Shown here: piece after piece, positions 1 to 5,844 of the stretch | How the letters are laid out: each line of letters starts with the position of its first letter | How positions within the stretch are numbered: position 1 is the stretch's first letter | Assembly: GCA_964489215.1 (NCBI GenBank) | Contig: CAZAYB010000140.1 | Coordinates: 1-7,948, forward strand | Length of the DNA stretch: 7,948 nt | Direction of reading: 5' to 3' | Source: CAZAYB01 sp964489215 | GTDB taxonomy: Bacteria > Planctomycetota > Phycisphaerae > Sedimentisphaerales > Anaerohalosphaeraceae | Notes under the pieces: generated by a model | The model's database searches: none | What the model was told of the DNA's origin: nothing | The model's input: only the letters and a program-made list of their open reading frames with translations | Translations under genes and position numbers: made by a program

Positions 1-99
1 GTTTATTTCACCGCCTATATATCGGCTGGGCCTTTGGACAAAGGGCAGGAACTGATATTTGATTTTCTCATCTATAAAATGTATCTGGTTTTTTTTCAT
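1..99 (-). CDS. Partial N-terminus of a probable B12-binding-type radical SAM protein (TIGR03960-like)
   Basis: An open frame starts with ATG at 99-97 and runs 33 codons off the left edge without a stop. The translated N-terminus is lysine-rich, then reads FLPFVQRPSRYIGGEIN near the edge. The pattern 'P-x-V-x-(K/R)-P-(A/S)-R-Y-(I/L)-G-G-E-x-N' is, from memory, the conserved opening of the TIGR03960 family of cobalamin-binding/radical SAM proteins. The diagnostic CxxxCxxC motif would lie outside the window, so the assignment rests on this short block alone. No Shine-Dalgarno sequence precedes the ATG. Instead a perfect TATAAT lies 6 bases upstream, which would give a leaderless or nearly leaderless mRNA. 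The gene is divergent from apbE, with 56 bases between start codons. Other reading frames of this segment give short peptides with early stops and are less convincing. Confidence 0.55.
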   Translation of the reverse strand, partial: MKKNQIHFIDEKIKYQFLPFVQRPSRYIGGEIN

Positions 100-105
100 T
101 TTTTT

Positions 106-133
106 ATTATACTAAACCATTGGAAATAGTGAA
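106..133 (-). promoter_or_regulatory. Putative promoter of the left-edge radical SAM gene
   Basis: Read on the minus strand, TATAAT occupies 111-106. A TTCACT hexamer (4 of 6 matches to TTGACA) occupies 133-128 with a 16-base spacer. The predicted transcription start falls on or next to the ATG at 99, so the mRNA would be leaderless. The -10 is perfect but the -35 is only fair, and the region is AT-rich, so chance matches are possible. Confidence 0.4.
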
Positions 134-155
134 AGATAACTTGTAAAGATAAATC

Positions 156-1889
156 ATGAAAAAATCAGTTATACGCTTTTTTTATATAGCGGCAGTTTTT
201 ATAATGCTTGGTTTTGGTGTTTACCGTTGGTATCAGCGTCCTGTAAGGGTTGACAGCGGGTTCAGAATGGTCATGGGAACAACCGCTCATATAACAGCGA
301 TGGGGGAGGATGAGGCAGTAACGAGCGATGCGATTTCGAGAGCCTTTAAGGAGATAAACGAGATAGAGGAGCTTATGAGCTTTCATAAAGAAGGTTCCCA
401 GCTTAATATGATTAACCGGCAGGCGGGTGAAAAAGCCGTCAAGGTTGATGAACGGGTTTTTGAGGTTATAAAAAAATCGATAGATTACAGCAGATTAAGC
501 GATGGTGCGTTTGATATAACAGTGGCTCCGATTATTGAGATGTGGCAAGAGGCATCGAGCAGCGGTAAAAGGCCCGATGAAGCGACTATCGAGACGGTTA
601 AGGCGAAAACGGGTTATCAGAATCTTATACTGGAGGAAGATCGACTGACCGTTAAATTTGGTGTTGAGGGTATGAAGCTGGACCTTGGCGCTATTGCCAA
701 AGGGTACGCGATAGATCGAGCGGTAGAGTTATTAAAGGCTAATAACTGTCAATCCGGTCTGGTTGATATAGGTGGAGATATACGGTGTTTTGGTACGAGT
801 CCCAGTAATGGAGCGTGGATAATAGGTCTTCAAAATCCTGTCAGTGAAGGTGAGCTTATTACTGAGCTTAGGCTTTTTGATCATGCAGTTGCGACCAGCG
901 GAGATTATCGCAGATTCGTATTTGTAGAGGGTAAGAAATACAGCCATATAATGAATCCGGGTGCAGGAGTTTCTGCTGTGGGGCTTGCGAGTGTTTCTGT
1001 AATAGCTGAAACGGCGATGGACGCGGATGCCCTTGCGACGGCAGTGAGCGTCAGCGGTGTGCAAAAGGGGGCGGATATGATAAGATTTTTGCCTAATACA
1101 GAAGGGATATTTATTGATTCTTCAGGTGAAATAAGCTATACCGAAGGAGCTAAGAAAGTTGCGACCAGGACACCGTCCAGAATAATAATCAGTAAAGAAG
1201 AAAAGGAAAGTGGTGAAATGTTTAAAAACTATGAGGTTAAGCGTACAGAGTCAGAGCCTAAACTGCGAGGGGACTGGGGCGGTCCTTTCTGGAAAGAAGC
1301 TGAGGCTTTGGTTATTGATAATTATATGGGCAGTGAACCAGAGCACAAGCCTTTAAGCAAAGCAAAGCTTTTATATGATGATGATAAACTTTATGTTATT
1401 TTTCGGGTGGATGATCAGTATGTAAAAGCAGTTGAGAGGGGTTATCAGGGGATGGTTTGCAGGGACAGCTGTGCGGAGTTTTTCTTTACGGCCGGTGAAG
1501 ATATTGAAAAGGGTTATTTCAATTTAGAGATGAACTGCGGGGGGCAGGCTCTTTTTCATTTCCAGAGAAAACCCAGAGAAGAAGAATTTCGGACGCCGAT
1601 AACAAAAACTGATTTTGAACGAATCAAAGTTTATCACAGTTTGCCTAAAATAGTGGACCCTGAGATAAGTGAGCCTCTTGTCTGGATAATCGAATACTCA
1701 ATACCATTTGAGGTACTGGATAATTATACTGAAATAATCAAACCTAAGCCGGGTGTAAAATGGCGAGCAAACTTTTTTAAATGCGCAGATGATACCAGCC
1801 ATCCACACTGGCTTACATGGTCAAAGGTTGATTTGCCAGCTCCTGATTTTCACAGGCCTGAATTTTTCGGTACTTTGATATTCAAATAA
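156..1889 (+). CDS. apbE: Membrane-anchored ApbE FAD:protein FMN transferase fused to a C-terminal CBM9-like domain
   Basis: The product is 577 residues. Residues 1-7 are basic and 8-24 form one hydrophobic segment with no lipobox cysteine and no clear AxA cleavage site, so it is probably an anchored protein facing the periplasm. Residues about 36-335 are a full-length ApbE domain. Visible motifs are FRMVMGTTAHI (36-46), GAFDITVAP (117-125), LDLGAIAKGYAID (175-187), DIGGDIR (204-210), HIMNPGAG (264-271) and MDADALATA (288-296). D291 and T295 match the family's Mg2+-binding D-x3-T. ApbE transfers FMN from FAD to a threonine of target proteins, here presumably RnfG and RnfD. Residues about 356-577 resemble the stand-alone 'carbohydrate-binding family 9-like' proteins (GDWGGPFWKEA near the start, WRANFFKC and HWLTW near the end). 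Normal ApbE is about 340 residues, so this is a true C-terminal extension. Only a weak AAAGA stands upstream of the ATG. The gene is convergent with rnfB. Confidence 0.92.
   Translation: MKKSVIRFFYIAAVFIMLGFGVYRWYQRPVRVDSGFRMVMGTTAHITAMGEDEAVTSDAISRAFKEINEIEELMSFHKEGSQLNMINRQAGEKAVKVDERVFEVIKKSIDYSRLSDGAFDITVAPIIEMWQEASSSGKRPDEATIETVKAKTGYQNLILEEDRLTVKFGVEGMKLDLGAIAKGYAIDRAVELLKANNCQSGLVDIGGDIRCFGTSPSNGAWIIGLQNPVSEGELITELRLFDHAVATSGDYRRFVFVEGKKYSHIMNPGAGVSAVGLASVSVIAETAMDADALATAVSVSGVQKGADMIRFLPNTEGIFIDSSGEISYTEGAKKVATRTPSRIIISKEEKESGEMFKNYEVKRTESEPKLRGDWGGPFWKEAEALVIDNYMGSEPEHKPLSKAKLLYDDDKLYVIFRVDDQYVKAVERGYQGMVCRDSCAEFFFTAGEDIEKGYFNLEMNCGGQALFHFQRKPREEEFRTPITKTDFERIKVYHSLPKIVDPEISEPLVWIIEYSIPFEVLDNYTEIIKPKPGVKWRANFFKCADDTSHPHWLTWSKVDLPAPDFHRPEFFGTLIFK
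1203..1889 (+). other. Possible internally initiated CBM9-like protein within apbE
   Basis: Codon 355 of apbE is ATG (1218-1220), in frame and exactly at the junction between the ApbE domain and the CBM9-like domain. It is preceded by purine-rich sequence AAAGGAAAGTGGTGAA (about 1202-1217) that can serve as a ribosome-binding site, with AGGA roughly 9-11 bases from the ATG. The peptide from this Met (MFKNYEVKRTESEPKLRGDW) looks like the natural start of a stand-alone CBM9-like protein of about 223 residues. There is no stop codon between the two parts. Either the gene is a recent fusion of two adjacent genes, or it makes two products. This is inference from sequence layout only. Confidence 0.35.
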
Positions 1890-1981
1890 TGGGTGTGTGA
1901 AAAAACTGCGGGTTCAAAAAGTTAATTCACTGCCTCTGTTTTGGAGCATATTGGGGGCTTGCTGGCCATAAAACTCTTTAA

Positions 1982-2029
1982 ATCAGCCGGGAAGTTTGAG
2001 CTGATCTGGAAAGGGGGACAGTGTCAGCT
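1982..2029. repeat. Overlapping inverted repeats in the convergent apbE/rnfB gap
   Basis: ATCAGC at 1982-1987 can pair with GCTGAT at 2000-2005 across a 12-base loop. AGCTGA at 1999-2004 can instead pair with TCAGCT at 2024-2029, so the two stems are mutually exclusive. A perfect 9-base palindrome GACAGTGTC lies at 2017-2025, directly after a run of five G. The right arm overlaps the rnfB stop codon (2026-2024). For the minus-strand transcript, the 2005-1982 hairpin is followed by TTTAAAGAGTTTT, which makes a weak terminator for the rnf operon possible. No canonical GC-rich stem with a U-tract is present on either strand. The rest of 1890-2023 shows no gene. Confidence 0.35.
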
Positions 2030-2923
2030 TGTTTTAGCGGCAGCTTCGGCTTTTTTCTTTTTCTCTTTTGCAGGGTGTTTTGGCTTTGGCGCGTTTTTTC
2101 CCCTGTAAACGATAACTCCTGTGGGACATTTTTTAAGGGCTGTTTCGTTTTGCTCACAAGGCTGATATTTTTCATAATTTACTTCTGCACAGTTTTCGTT
2201 CATTGTAAAGACTTCGTCGCTTTGCTTTGTGCACATTTTACATGCAATGCAGCCTACATCACACATATTTCTTGTGTCTTTACCGCTTTCCTGGTTACTG
2301 CATGCGACGGTGATCATATTTTCATGAGCGAAGCCTACCATTTTAATGAGGTCCCTTGGGCAGGCTTTTTCACATGCACCGCAGCCTGTACATTTTTGAT
2401 AATCTACTGTTGCCAGTCCATCAACAATATGCAGAGCATCGAACTGGCATGATGTTACACAGTCTCCATAACCGAGACATCCGAACTTGCACATCTGTAC
2501 GTTCGGGACGGCATTAGCGGCTATACATGACTGTATGCCAACATATTGACCGTTGAAGTTTTTGTCCTCTGTATGTGCTCGACAGTGTACTATTGGTCTT
2601 TTTGCAGGGCCTGACCCGCTGACTTCGAGGTTGAGTATCATGCCAATCTGAGCGGCACAATCGGGTCCACCCGGTGCGCATTTTCCTATCAGGGACGGTT
2701 CTGCGACTACGGCTTTAGCGTAGGCGGCGCATCCACCGAACCCGCAGGCACCACAGTCTATGCCGGGTAAAGCCTGTGCAACCTGTTCGACCTTTGGGTC
2801 AACTTCAACTTTGAGCTTTTTACTGGCCAGGAGAAGAATTATTGAAAAAGCGGTACCCAGTACGAGCATGATAACACCCGCCGGCCAGGCGTTCATAAAT
2901 ATATCATTAATACTTGCAATCAT
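2024..2923 (-). CDS. rnfB: Rnf complex polyferredoxin subunit RnfB, long anaerobe-type
   Basis: The product is 299 residues. It is the ferredoxin-facing electron entry subunit of the Rnf ferredoxin:NAD+ oxidoreductase. One membrane segment lies at about 15-33. A [4Fe-4S] domain follows with C57, C60, C65 and C82 (CGACGFGGC). Then comes a ferredoxin pair: C145/C149/C155/C159 in the CxxGCLGxGDCVxxC form of anaerobe RnfBs, and canonical C178/C181/C184/C188 (CTGCGACEKACP). A second, C-terminal ferredoxin-like domain has C225, C228, C231 and C266 (CPTG), but S235, Y253 and N259 sit where further ligands are expected. The tail (280-299) is Lys/Ala-rich. There are 23 cysteines in all. Enterobacterial RnfB is about 190 residues, so this is the long form. 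GGAG five bases before the ATG fixes the start. It is the last gene of the operon, separated from rnfA by 69 bases. Confidence 0.96.
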   Translation of the reverse strand: MIASINDIFMNAWPAGVIMLVLGTAFSIILLLASKKLKVEVDPKVEQVAQALPGIDCGACGFGGCAAYAKAVVAEPSLIGKCAPGGPDCAAQIGMILNLEVSGSGPAKRPIVHCRAHTEDKNFNGQYVGIQSCIAANAVPNVQMCKFGCLGYGDCVTSCQFDALHIVDGLATVDYQKCTGCGACEKACPRDLIKMVGFAHENMITVACSNQESGKDTRNMCDVGCIACKMCTKQSDEVFTMNENCAEVNYEKYQPCEQNETALKKCPTGVIVYRGKNAPKPKHPAKEKKKKAEAAAKTS

Positions 2924-2939
2924 TTAAGCTCCAGTAATA

Positions 2940-2954
2940 ATAACTTAAAGTTAT
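2940..2954. repeat. Perfect 15-base palindrome in the rnfA-rnfB gap
   Basis: ATAACTT-A-AAGTTAT at 2940-2954 is perfectly symmetric around one central base. It lies 5 bases upstream, in transcription direction, of the rnfB ribosome-binding site. The same gap also holds a small GGC/GCC hairpin (about 2963-2975). It could be a protein-binding site, an RNA stability or processing element, or chance in AT-rich DNA. Confidence 0.4.
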
Positions 2955-2982
2955 GAGTTCAGGGCGTTTATAGCCTTTCTTT

Positions 2983-2988
2983 ATTATA
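2983..2988 (-). promoter_or_regulatory. Possible internal -10 element ahead of rnfB
   Basis: A perfect TATAAT reads on the minus strand at 2988-2983, just downstream of the rnfA stop. No good -35 is found 16-18 bases upstream (TTCCGG is the best candidate), so an independent rnfB promoter is only a weak possibility. Confidence 0.2.
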
Positions 2989-2992
2989 TCAG

Positions 2993-3583
2993 TTATCTAA
3001 TCATTCCGGAAAAACCCATAAATGCAAGAGAAAGTATTCCTGCGGTAATAAGTGTTATGGGTGCACCTTTTAGGGCCTCAGGCACATCAGCAAGGAGCAG
3101 GTTTTCACGTATACCTGCCATTATACAAATCGCCATTGTAAAACCTATTCCTGCCCCAAAACTTAAAACGACGACCTCTGCGAAACTTGATATTCCCCAG
3201 AGGTTTATGAAGAGACAAAGTCCAAGTATTGCACAGTTTGTGGTTATCAAAGGCAAGAATATTCCGAAGCTGTCGTACAAAAGCGGGAAGAATTTTCTTA
3301 CGTACATTTCGACGAGCTGTACAGCTCCTGCGATAACGAGAATAAAGCAAACATATCTTACCACCTCGAGGTTAAATGGTATGAGGATGTAAAAATCAAT
3401 GAGCCATGTTAGAATTCCGCTTAATGTAACTACGAAAGTTACGGCGCATCCCATTCCAAAGGCCATGTCGATTCTTCCGGAGACTCCGAGATAAGGACAT
3501 ATCCCGAGAAATTTTGTAAATACGAGGTTATTTACAATTACTATCGAAAGAAATGCTATAATAAGATTTTGCATCATCTCCAT
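2993..3583 (-). CDS. rnfA: Rnf complex membrane subunit RnfA
   Basis: The product is 196 residues, the usual family length, and almost entirely hydrophobic, with about six membrane helices. It belongs to the RnfA/RnfE/NqrD/NqrE family. The conserved half-repeats are visible: FLGICPYLGVS (25-35) with C29, and TTNCAILG (114-121) with C117. In this family these cysteines, together with the matching pair in RnfE, ligate an iron-sulfur centre inside the membrane between the two subunits, carrying electrons across the bilayer. The chosen ATG has AGGA 8 bases upstream inside the rnfE 3' end. Two further ATGs at codons 3 and 4 are possible alternatives. It is separated from the rnfE stop by 4 bases, so translation is probably coupled. 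Confidence 0.97.
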   Translation of the reverse strand: MEMMQNLIIAFLSIVIVNNLVFTKFLGICPYLGVSGRIDMAFGMGCAVTFVVTLSGILTWLIDFYILIPFNLEVVRYVCFILVIAGAVQLVEMYVRKFFPLLYDSFGIFLPLITTNCAILGLCLFINLWGISSFAEVVVLSFGAGIGFTMAICIMAGIRENLLLADVPEALKGAPITLITAGILSLAFMGFSGMIR

Positions 3584-3587
3584 TTAT

Positions 3588-4202
3588 TTATCCTTTTTTA
3601 CCTGTTATAAGATTTGCGACTCCGAGCATAAGTCCGAGTGTAACGAAGGCCCCGACGGGCATTGCCATTGCGGAAATTCCAACGAAACCGTTTGGCATTA
3701 TCCTTATATCGAAGAATGTTCCCATTGCAAGGACCTCTCTTATTGCAGCGAGGACGCATAATGTTGCGGTGAATCCAAGTCCCATTCCAAGGGCGTCAAT
3801 AATACTTATAATAAGCCCGTTTTTACTTGCACATGCTTCAGCCCGGCAAATTATCAGACAGTTTACTATAATAAGCGGAATATAAGGGCCAAGTGCAGCG
3901 CTCATTTCCGGGACAAAGGCCTTTAGGAACATATCTGCGATTGTAACAAATGTTGAAATTGTAAGTGTGAACATGAGAATTCTGAGGTGAGGTTTGAGCA
4001 GGTTCCTCATGAGGCTGACGACGATATTTGCACAAGTGAGTACGAAAATGACACAGATTCCCATTGTAAGAGCGGGTCTTACGGCGAAGGTTACGGCAAG
4101 TGTGGGGCACATTCCGAGCAAAAGCCTAAGTACGGGGTTCTGGTCCCACAGGCCCATTAAAAAAGTTTTCTTTAGAGCAGCTGAATCCGCAGTTTGTGCC
4201 AT
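3588..4202 (-). CDS. rnfE: Rnf complex membrane subunit RnfE
   Basis: The product is 204 residues with about six membrane helices, paralogous to RnfA and to NqrD. LLGMCPTLAVT (28-38) carries C32, and IIVNCLIICRAEACAS (111-126) carries C115, the expected iron-sulfur ligands facing the RnfA pair. The NCLIICRAEA signature separates RnfE/NqrD from RnfA/NqrE, which has NCAILG at this place. The start codon shares one base with the rnfG stop (TAATG), with AAGGA about 8 bases upstream, so the two are translationally coupled. Nothing is unusual in length or motifs. Confidence 0.97.
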   Translation of the reverse strand: MAQTADSAALKKTFLMGLWDQNPVLRLLLGMCPTLAVTFAVRPALTMGICVIFVLTCANIVVSLMRNLLKPHLRILMFTLTISTFVTIADMFLKAFVPEMSAALGPYIPLIIVNCLIICRAEACASKNGLIISIIDALGMGLGFTATLCVLAAIREVLAMGTFFDIRIMPNGFVGISAMAMPVGAFVTLGLMLGVANLITGKKG

Positions 4203-4795
4203 TATAATTTTCCTTCCTGCTGTAGGTATTTCTTTATCGGTTCCAGGTGTTTGTTGAATATAGTTACCATTGCGTCGCTGGTAACGGTTGCGCCTGTAAT
4301 TGCAACTATCTTGTTGTCGATTTGTCCTGGTTTTGCAGATTTTGTCAAGACCAGTTTTTCAGCTGGGGCTCCTTTGAACTGGAGTTTGAAAAATGAATCA
4401 TTAATTTTATCTCCGTATCCTGGCGTTTCGTTACTTGCAAGTACTCCATAGCCTGCAATTTTTTTGAAAGCTGGGTCAGTTGCGATAACAAGCTGAATTT
4501 TATCCGCGAATCCGCTTCCGGATGCGACAAAAGCCCATCCTGCGGTTTTTCCATTTTTTAATCCCTGCCTGACAGTTATCTTCTGTCCGTTTGGGAGCAT
4601 TACCTGGCCGACCTGTTCGAAAGTTTTTGCGTCAGGCAATAGTGTCTGGGCAATAGCAGTAAACTTATCCTTTTTGTTTTGTTCTATCCTTGGCTTCCAA
4701 GCATAATTGGTCAGGGCGAGCAATATCCCAAAACCAAATGACGCTAAAATCAATAACCAGCTTTGTTCAAAAAAATCCTTTATTCTATTTCCCAT
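4202..4795 (-). CDS. rnfG: Rnf complex FMN-carrying subunit RnfG
   Basis: The product is 197 residues. One N-terminal membrane helix (about 13-29) is followed by an extracytoplasmic FMN-binding domain. The flavinylation motif is TGATVTS at 167-173, with T170 the expected attachment residue for covalent FMN via a phosphoester bond made by ApbE. Family blocks GWAFVASGSGF (86-96) and NETPGYGDKI (122-131, the ETPG-G motif) are intact. A start at 4795 overlaps the end of rnfD by 11 bases. A strong GGAGGT lies 7 bases upstream of the ATG, within the rnfD coding end, fixing the start. It passes electrons between the membrane iron-sulfur centre and RnfD. Confidence 0.96.
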   Translation of the reverse strand: MGNRIKDFFEQSWLLILASFGFGILLALTNYAWKPRIEQNKKDKFTAIAQTLLPDAKTFEQVGQVMLPNGQKITVRQGLKNGKTAGWAFVASGSGFADKIQLVIATDPAFKKIAGYGVLASNETPGYGDKINDSFFKLQFKGAPAEKLVLTKSAKPGQIDNKIVAITGATVTSDAMVTIFNKHLEPIKKYLQQEGKL

Positions 4796-5789
4796 CAGGC
4801 TTACCTCCGGCAGGTACTAATTTACACATTCTGTCAATCAAAGGTGATATCGCATTCATTATTAGAACGGCGTACATAACACCTTCAGGAAACTCTCCTA
4901 CAACTCTTATCAGCATGATAAGTATTCCGACGCCAAGCCCGAAAATCCACATACCTTTTGCAGAAAGCGGCATTGTTACCGGGTCTGTAGCTATAAAGAA
5001 GGCGCATAGGAGCAAACCACCCGTAGAGACATGAAAGAGGGGCGAAGCGGCGGTATCTGAGAGGAAATAGGCACCTTCTGCGAATATGAAAACGCCTATC
5101 AAAACGGCGAATGGTATGTGAGGGCTTATTGTTCTTCTGAGGAGCAGGTATAACCCTCCAAGCAATAAAGCTGCGGCGCTGGTTTCGCCGAGACATCCTC
5201 CAATGTTTCCGATGAAAGCGTTTTTTAGCTGACTTTTTGCGACCTGTATATCAGCGTTACCTTTTATTGCTTCTTTTGCCCATGCCAGTGGTGTGGCCTG
5301 AGTAACGGGGCTTGGCTGCTGAGCGGTCATTTTCGGCATCTGGCTGTCAATTGCAGCGGGTACTGTCCATACAGTCATTGCGCTGAAGGAAGCGGCCATG
5401 AAAGCTCTTCCTACCATTGCGGGATTGAAGATATTAGCACCGAGTCCGCCAAAGGCCATTTTTCCTATTCCGACAGCTACCACAGAGCCTACTATAACCA
5501 TCCAGAAAGGTATAGCAGCGGGTACGCTAAGTGCCAGTATGATTCCTGTGAGTACTGCGCTGAAATCGCCGAGTGTGTTTTGCTTTTTTCTTATTCTGTT
5601 GCAGATATATTCCACAGCGGAGCAAGAAATAACAGCAGTCAGAATAATTATCACGGCCCTTGAACGGAAGAACCATACAGCAGCGATCATCGCAGGCAGC
5701 AGCGCTATAATTACATCGAGCATAATGCTCCTTGTTGACCGATGTTGACTAACGTGAGGTCCCGGTGAAACAGTCAGTTTTTCTGGCAT
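4785..5789 (-). CDS. rnfD: Rnf complex ion-translocating subunit RnfD
   Basis: The product is 334 residues of the NqrB/RnfD family, with multiple membrane helices from about 24 to 318. Conserved blocks are GGLGANIFNPAMVGRAF (114-130), TDPVTMP (268-274) and GEFPEGVMYAVLIMNA (298-313). The covalent FMN site is the T-x-A-T-P-L segment, TQATPL at 163-168, with T166 the likely FMN-bearing residue. Position 164 is Q where the SGAT consensus has G. RnfD is thought to form the Na+ or H+ path coupled to flavin redox chemistry. AAGGA lies 10 bases before the ATG, a slightly long spacing. It follows rnfC after a 55-base gap holding a palindrome and overlaps rnfG by 11 bases. Confidence 0.96.
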   Translation of the reverse strand: MPEKLTVSPGPHVSQHRSTRSIMLDVIIALLPAMIAAVWFFRSRAVIIILTAVISCSAVEYICNRIRKKQNTLGDFSAVLTGIILALSVPAAIPFWMVIVGSVVAVGIGKMAFGGLGANIFNPAMVGRAFMAASFSAMTVWTVPAAIDSQMPKMTAQQPSPVTQATPLAWAKEAIKGNADIQVAKSQLKNAFIGNIGGCLGETSAAALLLGGLYLLLRRTISPHIPFAVLIGVFIFAEGAYFLSDTAASPLFHVSTGGLLLCAFFIATDPVTMPLSAKGMWIFGLGVGILIMLIRVVGEFPEGVMYAVLIMNAISPLIDRMCKLVPAGGKPDGK

Positions 5790-5819
5790 ATTTTTTTGAT
5801 CCTTGTTTTGTTTTTAAGG

Positions 5820-5832
5820 GCGAAAGTTTCGC
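5820..5832. repeat. 13-base palindrome in the rnfC-rnfD gap
   Basis: GCGAAA-G-TTTCGC at 5820-5832 is perfectly symmetric around one base. It lies just after the rnfC reading frame's end-side boundary, and about 20 bases before the rnfD ribosome-binding site. In RNA it gives a short stem of about 5 pairs with a 3-base loop. It is not followed by a U-tract, so it is not a standard terminator. It may affect mRNA stability or relative expression of rnfC and rnfD. Confidence 0.4.
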
Positions 5833-5844
5833 TCATTCAATTTT

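Noticed and set aside
2021..2452. A 143-codon plus-strand open frame opposite rnfB
   Set aside because: It lies wholly within the cysteine-motif-rich rnfB coding region on the other strand, and its peptide has no recognisable family pattern. rnfB is clearly the real gene.
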